From a virus, in the IMG/VR virus record IMGVR_UViG_3300021962_006617, positions 1 through 27,441 of that record: DNA of 27,441 nt. The stretch is one strand, 5' to 3'. The stretch's first letter is position 1. Each line of letters opens with the position of its first letter. The position numbers and the translations under genes are program-made. Of the stretch, positions 1 to 5,757 are shown one piece after another. The notes beneath the pieces are model-generated. The model did no database searches, was not told the origin of the DNA, and was given only the letters and a program-made list of their open reading frames with translations.

Positions 1-301
1 AAGCAGCTTCCCAGATGGGGTAAAAGTGCAGTCCAATAGCATTGGACGAAGGAATCACAGCACCAGAGATGATGTTGTTTCCGTACATGAGTGAACCAGC
101 AACGGGTTCACGGATACCATCGATGTCTACAGGAGGAGCAGCGATGAATGCAACGATAAAGCAGATTGTTGCAGCAAGCAGGCAAGGAATCATCAGAACG
201 CCGAACCAACCCACATACAGGCGGTTGTCGGTGCTGGTGACCCAGTTGCAGAATTGATCCCAAGTATTCAGTTGTCGTTGTTGTGCAATTGAAGCAGACA
301 T
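1..301 (-). CDS. psbA: Photosystem II reaction-centre protein D1, N-terminal part (cut by window edge)
   Basis: D1 core subunit of photosystem II in the thylakoid membrane; phage copies replace host D1 that turns over quickly in light. The first 100 codons are present and the rest lies beyond position 1. Starting at the ATG at 301 the protein opens [10 protein letters not shown], has the [21 protein letters not shown] stretch typical of D1, a first membrane helix around residues 35-55 and the lumenal [17 protein letters not shown] region. No Shine-Dalgarno is evident. The leader (302-479) is rich in inverted repeats, and overlapping early-type and late-type promoters lie at 480-513. Identification is certain; whether the gene is intact or carries an intron further on cannot be seen. 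Confidence 0.97.
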   Translation of the reverse strand, partial: MSASIAQQRQLNTWDQFCNWVTSTDNRLYVGWFGVLMIPCLLAATICFIVAFIAAPPVDIDGIREPVAGSLMYGNNIISGAVIPSSNAIGLHFYPIWEAA

Positions 302-479
302 TTGTTTAAAAAGGGTAAGTAAAAGTTCGGGGGACGAACTGAAACAATTATACTCCACAGCACCCTCCACTGTGGATATGAGAGACATATTTTACATGGA
401 TAGTCTCGGTAAGGAGGTTAGTCCCTTTTCTCCATGTTCAATGTTTCGAAACATTAAGGTCTCGTAACATTTGTTTACC
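302..479 (-). promoter_or_regulatory. Structured leader of psbA with several inverted repeats
   Basis: Non-coding stretch between psbA and its promoter. Dyads seen: a 6-bp stem 324-329/335-340 with 5-nt loop; a 7-bp stem 354-360/370-376; a 6-bp stem 395-400/431-436 enclosing about 30 nt; and a perfect 16-nt palindrome at 440-455 (AATGTTTCGAAACATT). If transcription starts near 475 these would all be in a leader RNA of about 175 nt, long for a phage. A role in mRNA stability or translation is inference. Confidence 0.5.
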
Positions 480-513
480 TATTTATCATACTACGATCTG
501 GTTCTTCTGTCAA
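480..513 (-). promoter_or_regulatory. psbA promoter: sigma70-type box overlapping a T4-type late box
   Basis: On the minus strand TTGACA (513-508), 17-nt spacer, TATGAT (490-485) gives a near-consensus sigma70 promoter. The late motif GATAAATA (487-480) overlaps its -10 box. The TGA stop of the upstream gene is part of the TTGACA box. Suggests that psbA can be transcribed both early and late in infection. Confidence 0.65.
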
Positions 514-674
514 GCCCTATATTCTTCGATCTTATCCAGGACTCTATTGAGATACTGATGTGCTAACCATTTTGGATCGTGACCAGACTTATCCATCCAC
601 TCTTTGTCTAGGTCTCTTTTTATTTTAAGAATCTCACATTTGATGATCTCTTTCGTCAGTTGTCCGCGTGGCAT
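510..674 (-). CDS. Small conserved-type cyanophage protein, unknown function
   Basis: 54-residue charged protein beginning MPRGQLTKEIIKCEIL, mostly helical in character, with a C-terminal HQYLNRVLDKIEEYRA segment. No membrane segment or signal peptide. A longer reading to an ATG at 698 is possible but would start inside the terminator hairpin 688-713, so the ATG at 674 is preferred. Small proteins of this look, next to psbA or hli genes, are usual in cyanomyoviruses; function is not known to me. Its stop overlaps the psbA -35 box. Confidence 0.7.
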   Translation of the reverse strand: MPRGQLTKEIIKCEILKIKRDLDKEWMDKSGHDPKWLAHQYLNRVLDKIEEYRA

Positions 675-679
675 GGCAT

Positions 680-713
680 AAAAAAAAACTCTGCTCAATA
701 TTTAGAGCAGAGT
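680..713 (-). terminator. Rho-independent terminator of the petE/petF operon
   Basis: 9-bp perfect stem (ACTCTGCTC, 688-696, with GAGCAGAGT, 705-713), 8-nt loop, followed on the minus strand by eight T. Lies 22 nt after the peroxiredoxin stop. On the plus strand there is no T run, so it works in one direction. Confidence 0.9.
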
Positions 714-734
714 TGAGCATTATTTCTTATTGTT

Positions 735-1484
735 TCAAGCAGTCACTTCATCTTTAGCAGATGCTTTGGCATATTCAAGAACAATTTCTGGTGTGGTCTC
801 TTGGTAAGGATCGGTCTCTGCATTATCACGCATACCGTTTTCGACAAAAAGTTTCTCAACTTGTCCATCATAGACGACCATGGCATAACGCCAGGAACGA
901 CTACCAAATCCAAGATTAGTTTTCTTCACAAGCATTCCCATTTGGCGGGTAAAATACCCATTGCCATCAGGGAGCATTTTAACTTTTTCAATGCCTTGAT
1001 CTTTTGCCCAGGCATTCATAACAAAAGCATCGTTTACGGAAACGCAATAAATTTCATCAATACCAAGTGATTTAAACTCATCATACTTTTCCTCAAACCC
1101 AGGAAGTTGGTAATGAGAACAAGTAGGAGTGAATGCACCTGGAAGTGAAAAAACAATCACACGTTTATCGTAAAAAAGATCTTCAGTTGTACGAGTTACA
1201 AACTGACTGTTCTCACGAAAAATAAATTCTTCTTGAGGAATATCATATCCCTCTGGAACTAGATACGTCATTTTTTTAACACTTCCTTTAATTAGATCTA
1301 CAATTTCTTGCCAATCATGTCCTTCTCTTTTGCACCAATCCTTTGCAAGTTGCTCTTCTTCTGGAGTGAGATCAAAAAATGCGTCTCTAATAATTTGTTG
1401 GGCAAGGGGAAGATCTCTCCATTTCCAAGCTCTTGCAAAATCATTTTCGTCAAATGGTCTTGTATAATGTTTTGATTTTGACAT
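735..1484 (-). CDS. Type II (Prx5-like) peroxiredoxin with extra N-terminal region
   Basis: Thiol peroxidase that would reduce hydrogen peroxide and organic peroxides. Residues about 74-245 form a type II peroxiredoxin: the PxxxTPxC active site is PGAFTPTC with peroxidatic Cys122, and Cys147 in IYCVSVND sits 25 residues later, the same spacing as the resolving cysteine of plant PrxII. Arg199 fits the conserved active-site arginine. Residues 1-70 are an acidic, Trp-rich extension (RAWKWRDLPLAQQ, EEEQLAKDWCKREGHDW) not belonging to the Prx fold and not recognised. Last gene of the operon from 2737, ending at a terminator; a TATAAT box directly behind the upstream hli stop (1510-1515) might give extra transcription. 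Fits protection during light-driven infection. Confidence 0.9.
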   Translation of the reverse strand: MSKSKHYTRPFDENDFARAWKWRDLPLAQQIIRDAFFDLTPEEEQLAKDWCKREGHDWQEIVDLIKGSVKKMTYLVPEGYDIPQEEFIFRENSQFVTRTTEDLFYDKRVIVFSLPGAFTPTCSHYQLPGFEEKYDEFKSLGIDEIYCVSVNDAFVMNAWAKDQGIEKVKMLPDGNGYFTRQMGMLVKKTNLGFGSRSWRYAMVVYDGQVEKLFVENGMRDNAETDPYQETTPEIVLEYAKASAKDEVTA

Positions 1485-1515
1485 TATGAATCTGGTGTTT
1501 ACTACTTATATTATA

Positions 1516-1635
1516 TCAGAAAATTCCAGGAATGATCTGACCAGTAGTAACGTATGTACCAACGGCTACGACAAAACCAAGCATTGCCAGACGTGCGTTG
1601 AGGATTTCTGCCTCAGGGGTAAATCCGAATTTCAT
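1516..1635 (-). CDS. hli: High-light-inducible protein (HLIP), short form
   Basis: 39-residue single-helix chlorophyll-binding stress protein of the thylakoid membrane. It shows the diagnostic EILNARLAMLGF motif (Glu10, Asn13, Arg15 correspond to the chlorophyll ligand and salt-bridge residues) and one membrane helix of about 20 residues, ending GQIIPGIF. Good ribosome site: AAGGAG seven bases before the ATG, overlapping the stop of the upstream small gene. HLIPs are thought to protect photosystem assembly and scavenge free chlorophyll; phage copies are common. Its stop codon directly abuts a TATAAT box. Confidence 0.92.
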   Translation of the reverse strand: MKFGFTPEAEILNARLAMLGFVVAVGTYVTTGQIIPGIF

Positions 1636-1646
1636 TTTGTTTCTCC

Positions 1647-1787
1647 TTAGGGGTTGTGATCTTTATTTTCTTTAATTTTTTTGTAACCCCAGACTGCCAG
1701 GGTTCCAATTCCAATACCAACAATACAACAGATAAGCATATGAATAGTGTGCTCCCAGCAGTGAAAGATATTATGAAACGTGGGCAT
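1647..1787 (-). CDS. Small single-pass membrane protein between petE and hli
   Basis: 46 residues from an ATG inside the 3' end of petE (17-nt overlap, different frame). His-rich N-terminus ([15 protein letters not shown]), then one membrane helix (MLICCIVGIGIGTLAVWGY) and a short basic tail (KKIKENKDHNP). A shorter reading from the ATG at 1739 (30 residues) begins at the helix and has GGGAG upstream, so the start is unsettled. Coding is supported by the clean helix-plus-basic-tail pattern and by the stop overlapping the hli ribosome site. Not recognised as a known cytochrome b6f or photosystem subunit. Confidence 0.6.
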   Translation of the reverse strand: MPTFHNIFHCWEHTIHMLICCIVGIGIGTLAVWGYKKIKENKDHNP

Positions 1788-2097
1788 GACCGATCATTCC
1801 AGCACCTTTATGGGGGGCACACCAGAAAGTATACTCACCAGCATCAGTAAAAGTAACATCAAAACTCTCGCCAGGAGCAAACAGAAGTCCATCATGTGAG
1901 AGTTCTGGGTGGTCTTCCACAATCACATTATGAGGTGGAAGCATACCATTCACAAAATGAATAGTATCTCCAGCAGAAAGTGTAACATCGGCAGGTTCAA
2001 AGATAAGATTACCATTAGAACCCATGGTTACATCCACTGCCCATGCAGGAAGGGCAAGAAAGAATACTGCCAGAAAAGCAAAGAATGCTTTCATCAT
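1771..2097 (-). CDS. petE: Plastocyanin
   Basis: Soluble blue-copper protein carrying electrons from cytochrome b6f to photosystem I in the thylakoid lumen. 108 residues: signal peptide 1-20 ending ALPAWA, then the mature domain. The type I copper ligands are visible: His56 (LPPHNV), Cys93 (FWCAPH), His96 and Met101. The mature length (about 88) is slightly below the usual 95-100. Start at 2097 by an ATGA overlap with the petF stop and AGAGGAAAA upstream; the next ATG (2094) would also do. A phage plastocyanin would keep linear electron flow going while host proteins decay. Confidence 0.95.
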   Translation of the reverse strand: MMKAFFAFLAVFFLALPAWAVDVTMGSNGNLIFEPADVTLSAGDTIHFVNGMLPPHNVIVEDHPELSHDGLLFAPGESFDVTFTDAGEYTFWCAPHKGAGMIGHAHVS

Positions 2098-2387
2098 AGA
2101 TTTTCCTCTTGTTCGGTCAGAATCACACAATCACTAGTAGGATAAGCAACGCAAGTCAGAATAAATCCATCATCAATTTGCTCATCATCAAGGAAGGATT
2201 GATCGCTAATATCTACCTGGCCACTGACAAGTTTACCAGCACAGGTAGAGCAAGCACCAGCACGGCAAGAATAAGGCAGATCAATATCTGCTTCTTCAGC
2301 GGCTTCAAGGATATACATGTCATCGGGGCACTCAATCGTGGTAGAAGTGCCGTCAGGGGATTGAAGTGTAACGCTATAGGTTGCCAT
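2094..2387 (-). CDS. petF: Plant-type [2Fe-2S] ferredoxin
   Basis: 97-residue soluble ferredoxin accepting electrons from photosystem I and passing them to FNR, reductases and other acceptors. The cluster ligands are Cys41, Cys46, Cys49 (CRAGACSTC) and Cys79 (ILTCVAYP), with the usual acidic surface. Full length, no signal peptide (stromal side). Start ATG overlaps the stop of the preceding small ORF as TAATG; its stop overlaps petE. A possible internal promoter lies at 2451-2479. Confidence 0.96.
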   Translation of the reverse strand: MATYSVTLQSPDGTSTTIECPDDMYILEAAEEADIDLPYSCRAGACSTCAGKLVSGQVDISDQSFLDDEQIDDGFILTCVAYPTSDCVILTEQEENL

Positions 2388-2473
2388 TAGTAAGTTTCGG
2401 AAAGTTTTTCTACAGATGCTGCCAACAAAACGAAGAAGGCAACACTAGTAATTGTAAAGATAATTTGCGCCAT
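2387..2473 (-). CDS. Putative 28-residue membrane peptide
   Basis: Opens [20 protein letters not shown], a single membrane helix, then a short polar tail VEKLSETY. The TAATG overlap with petF argues for translation. Against it: no Shine-Dalgarno, and a good promoter-like sequence (TTGACA-17-TACAAT, 2451-2479) runs across its 5' half. It resembles in size the tiny subunits of photosystems and cytochrome b6f but I cannot match it to one. Confidence 0.5.
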   Translation of the reverse strand: MAQIIFTITSVAFFVLLAASVEKLSETY

Positions 2474-2479
2474 TGTCAA
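2451..2479 (-). promoter_or_regulatory. Possible internal promoter for petF-petE
   Basis: Minus strand TTGACA (2479-2474), 17-nt spacer, TACAAT (2456-2451). Five of six -10 bases match and the spacing equals that of the other promoters here. It would start RNA about 55 nt before petF. It overlaps the 28-residue ORF, so one of the two may be chance. Confidence 0.45.
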
Positions 2480-2486
2480 TCAATTG

Positions 2487-2681
2487 TCAGAAGATCCCGA
2501 AGAAGAGTTTCCCAGTGCTGATATAAGAAATAAGACCAGCAACAATGCCGACCATTGCCCAGCGCCCATTGTACTTCTCCTTCACTTGGTTGGGGGTATC
2601 CATACCATAGTTCTCGTAGTACATGGTAGGTTCTTTGGCAAACATATTCTGTTGACCAAACTCATTAGTTGTTACAGTCAT
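2487..2681 (-). CDS. hli: High-light-inducible protein (HLIP), long form
   Basis: 64 residues from the ATG at 2681 (MTVTTNEFGQQNMF). The hydrophilic N-terminus of about 33 residues is followed by the chlorophyll-binding helix with EKYNGRWAMVGIVAG, ending GKLFFGIF. First gene of the operon, about 21 nt behind the predicted RNA start. An earlier in-frame ATG at 2720 is not used because it overlaps the -10 box. It differs from the short hli at 1516-1635 in having the N-terminal extension, so the phage carries two HLIP types. Confidence 0.92.
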   Translation of the reverse strand: MTVTTNEFGQQNMFAKEPTMYYENYGMDTPNQVKEKYNGRWAMVGIVAGLISYISTGKLFFGIF

Positions 2682-2708
2682 TGCACATTCGTTAAGAATT
2701 GTTACACA

Positions 2709-2737
2709 ATTATATAGCAAAAAGAAAGGGGCGTCAA
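2709..2737 (-). promoter_or_regulatory. Strong sigma70-type promoter of the hli-petF-petE operon
   Basis: TTGACG (2737-2732), 17-nt spacer, TATAAT (2714-2709) on the minus strand; RNA start expected near 2702. The -35 box lies inside the loop of the terminator 2725-2746 that ends the upstream operon, so stop and restart signals are nested. Confidence 0.85.
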
Positions 2738-2746
2738 TCCCCCTTT
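2717..2746 (-). terminator. Terminator of the glycan operon
   Basis: Stem AAAGGGG (2725-2731) with CCCCTTT (2740-2746), 8-nt loop, then CTTTTTG on the minus strand. It follows the last carbamoyltransferase stop by about 20 nt. The loop holds the -35 box of the next promoter. Confidence 0.85.
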
Positions 2747-2764
2747 TGTTCGGATATCAGAATA

Positions 2765-4549
2765 TTATTTAAGAAACAAATAATCTTCAAGGATCAGAAA
2801 ATCTAATTCAGTATTTTCCAATACATAAAAAGCATCTTCAACAGTTGTGAGAATCGGATTACCTTTGATATTAAAAGATGTGTTTAGAATCACAGCATCG
2901 TGCCCACGATTATCAAGTTCTGTCAGAATGTCATAGAACAATTTGTGTTGATCTCTGGTTACAGTTTGAAGTCTTGCAGTACCATCAACATGAGTAATTG
3001 CAGGTAGTTTTTCCCGATACTCTTCCTTTACCATCGGAGCAAAAGACATATATGGAGAAGCGAAAGCATTATCAAAATAGATATCCCTATCCTCTTCTCT
3101 GCAGACAGGACCAAAAGGTCTAAACCATTCTCTAAACTTAACTTTGGCATTTAAAGTATCCTTCATTTCAGGAATACTTGGATCACATATGATGCTACGA
3201 TTTCCCAGAGCACGAGGTCCAACTTCAGAATACCCAATCATCGTGGCACCAATCTTTCCTTCCTTGATTAAATCTACAATTTTAGAAACATTCATATCTA
3301 CTACTTTACCAATTTTATTATACTTATTATAATACTCTGGAATTTTTTCTCTGTCAAGAATATCAAACCCACAATAAACAGAAAACTTATCTTTCATAGT
3401 TTTATCTATGGAACAAAAATGTCCATAAGATAATCCATCATCACCAGGATCTGGTGAGACAAAAAGTTTTCGATTTGTCTTGTTCAAATATTCAACAACC
3501 TTCTGATTAAAGATTACATTCAAAGCACATCCGCCTGAGAATACTACGTTAAGATCATACTTATCAAGATAAGGTTTAATTAATTTCCAACAAAGTTCTT
3601 CAAATACATGTTGATTAGTTGCTGCTAAATCATAACTATGTTGACCAGATAAACAATTTATTGTTGACTTTAGAAGAGTAGTAATGTCGTCTAAAGAATT
3701 TTGATTATCGGATAAAAATACACTTATCACATCCTCATTTTCTTCTCGATTAGATAACAAAGTACTTATCATTTGTTGTCCAACCATTATAGAAACCATG
3801 GGATTTTGAGCATCTGCTGGAGTCATCATATAATTTTGTTTAATGACATCAATCCATTCTTTTCTGACTTTACCATATCCAACTAAACCCATCAACTTTC
3901 CAGCATTTGAGTTTAAATAATCTGCAGAAACATACTTTTGATTTGAATCAAACATTTTTTCAAGATGATCCGTCTTATTTTTATCCTCGATTTCAGATAT
4001 TAATTGAAGCGGAGATGCATATTGACCTGGGGTAAATACAAGTGCATTCTCTGAATTTAAAGTCAATAAAACATCAACTTTCTTATCAGATATTTTGAGG
4101 ATGCTATATCCAATAAGAGGACATTGTTGTGGATCTTTCACAATACCATAATGATTATTTTCCAACCCACCACCATCTAATGATATAACCAGTGCATCTT
4201 TAAATCCACTTTGGTGATAAGCACCAATACAATGAGAAGTATGATGACCCATTGAAATGAATTTTGATTTTGGAAATAATCTTTTCATCAAAGAAAAATC
4301 TTCATCAATAACCACACTGTAGAGAATATAACTTGGTTCTTCTTTCAGTTGTGATTTAATATATTCTAAAAATTTAATTCTATCTTCAAACTTAGAATCT
4401 TGCTCATTTTCTTTTCTGAATTTTTTAAATGAGCAATGTTTTATCTTAGTAAATCTTTCAAGTTGAAAGATTCTTAGTTGATTATTTTTGTCTACACAAG
4501 TTACAGAACAATCGTGTCCACCATGAATAGCAAGTATTTTAGAATTCAT
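2765..4549 (-). CDS. Full-length O-carbamoyltransferase (NodU/CmcH/TobZ family)
   Basis: Would transfer a carbamoyl group from carbamoyl phosphate and ATP to a sugar hydroxyl. 594 residues, the normal family length. N-terminal Kae1-like (ASKHA) domain, about 1-418: IHGGHDCS at 8-15, the His-rich GHHTSHCIGAYHQSGF block, DGGG, and VVFSGGCALN. C-terminal YrdC-like domain, about 419-594: GYSEVGPRALGNRSI and LNTSFNIKGNPI. In TobZ the C-terminal domain makes carbamoyl-adenylate and the Kae1-like domain passes the group to the acceptor. Third of three tandem copies and the only one with both domains; its ATG overlaps the stop of copy 2 (ATGA). Last gene of the operon. Confidence 0.92.
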   Translation of the reverse strand: MNSKILAIHGGHDCSVTCVDKNNQLRIFQLERFTKIKHCSFKKFRKENEQDSKFEDRIKFLEYIKSQLKEEPSYILYSVVIDEDFSLMKRLFPKSKFISMGHHTSHCIGAYHQSGFKDALVISLDGGGLENNHYGIVKDPQQCPLIGYSILKISDKKVDVLLTLNSENALVFTPGQYASPLQLISEIEDKNKTDHLEKMFDSNQKYVSADYLNSNAGKLMGLVGYGKVRKEWIDVIKQNYMMTPADAQNPMVSIMVGQQMISTLLSNREENEDVISVFLSDNQNSLDDITTLLKSTINCLSGQHSYDLAATNQHVFEELCWKLIKPYLDKYDLNVVFSGGCALNVIFNQKVVEYLNKTNRKLFVSPDPGDDGLSYGHFCSIDKTMKDKFSVYCGFDILDREKIPEYYNKYNKIGKVVDMNVSKIVDLIKEGKIGATMIGYSEVGPRALGNRSIICDPSIPEMKDTLNAKVKFREWFRPFGPVCREEDRDIYFDNAFASPYMSFAPMVKEEYREKLPAITHVDGTARLQTVTRDQHKLFYDILTELDNRGHDAVILNTSFNIKGNPILTTVEDAFYVLENTELDFLILEDYLFLK

Positions 4550-5757
4550 AATTCAATCACCTTACCATTCTTTTTATATTTTTCATAATACTCTGGAATC
4601 TTTTCTCTGTCAAGAATATCGAGACCACAATAGACTGAGAATTTATCATCAAAATTTTTGTCTATAGAGCAAACATGTCCATAAGATAATCCATCGTCGC
4701 CAGGGTTAGGAGATACGAAAAGTTTTCGATTTGTTTTATCCAAATATTCCATAATCTTTTGATTGGACAATACATTTAATGCACACCCACCAGAAAAGAC
4801 AACATCCAAATCACATTCATCAATATAAGGTTGAATCAACTCCCAACAAAGTTCCTCAAAGACATGTTGGTTTGTCGCAGCCAAATCATAACTTTCCTGT
4901 CCAGAAAACCAATTCTGATCTGGACGCACTCCAATAATGCTGGCAAAACTAACCAATAAAGATTTTATATGTTTTGGTGTGTGAACCTCATCAGGTCCTG
5001 CAAGATAAACTAATTTAACAGAATTAATCCATTCTTTTCTGACTTTACCATAGGCAGCAAGACCCATCAATTTACCAGCACAAACCTTAGCCATGTTTCT
5101 CAGTTTCCAGAAAGGAGAATCATTGAGTTTTATATTTGCATCAGATTGCTCAAGAAGAGACTTTATAAATTCTGTAATTCTTTTATCTCCCTTATAAGGA
5201 TCAATTTCAGATATGGCAGGAACTAAAGCAGTATAACTTCCTGGAGTAAAATTCATGGCACCAGGAAAATTAGTTGCTAATAAAACATCAACCTTTTTAT
5301 CAAGTATCTTGACAATACTATAACTTATTTCCACCCCTTTAGGGTTTTTAGTTATACCATAATGATTATTATCGAAACCTCCACCATCTAATGAAATAAC
5401 TAATGCATCTTTAAATCCACTTTGATGATAGGCACCGATGCAATGAGACGTGTGATGCCCCATCTCAATAAATTTAGATTCTTTAAATTTACTTTTTAAA
5501 ATATCAAGATAATATCGGTTCCCAAAATAACTATAGAGAACATATTTTGGTTCTTCTTTGAGTTGTGATTTAATATGATCTAAAAAACTTTTCTTTTGTT
5601 CTATTCTAATATCTGTCGTATAACTATCACACTCAAAATTATCATGTTTTATCTTTGTAAATCTTTCAAGTTGAAAAATTCTTACTTGATTATTTTTATC
5701 CACAAAGGTAGCAGAACAGTCATGTCCACCATGAATAGCCAAGATCTTTGAATTCAT
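4546..5757 (-). CDS. Carbamoyltransferase paralogue, Kae1-like domain only (copy 2)
   Basis: 403 residues, clearly homologous to the N-terminal domain of the full-length copy: MNSKILAIHGGHDCSATFVD at the start, the same GHHTSHCIGAYHQSGF block and SGGCALNV. It ends GKVIEL exactly where the C-terminal domain begins in copy 3, and that stop overlaps the copy 3 start. The ending is clean, with no remnant of the missing domain, so it is a shortened gene rather than a frameshift. Motif residues are intact, suggesting function, perhaps using carbamoyl-adenylate made by copy 3 (inference). 122 nt are identical to copy 1. Confidence 0.88.
   Translation of the reverse strand: MNSKILAIHGGHDCSATFVDKNNQVRIFQLERFTKIKHDNFECDSYTTDIRIEQKKSFLDHIKSQLKEEPKYVLYSYFGNRYYLDILKSKFKESKFIEMGHHTSHCIGAYHQSGFKDALVISLDGGGFDNNHYGITKNPKGVEISYSIVKILDKKVDVLLATNFPGAMNFTPGSYTALVPAISEIDPYKGDKRITEFIKSLLEQSDANIKLNDSPFWKLRNMAKVCAGKLMGLAAYGKVRKEWINSVKLVYLAGPDEVHTPKHIKSLLVSFASIIGVRPDQNWFSGQESYDLAATNQHVFEELCWELIQPYIDECDLDVVFSGGCALNVLSNQKIMEYLDKTNRKLFVSPNPGDDGLSYGHVCSIDKNFDDKFSVYCGLDILDREKIPEYYEKYKKNGKVIEL
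4772..4893. repeat. 122-nt tract identical to 5980-6101
   Basis: Base-for-base identical to the corresponding stretch of copy 1, while sequences on either side and the matching part of copy 3 are diverged. Covers the segment from NQHVFEELCW to SGGCALNV. Looks like recent gene conversion or recombination. Confidence 0.9.

Noticed and set aside
2109-2390. 93-codon plus-strand ORF opposite petF
   Set aside because: Antisense shadow of a certain gene.
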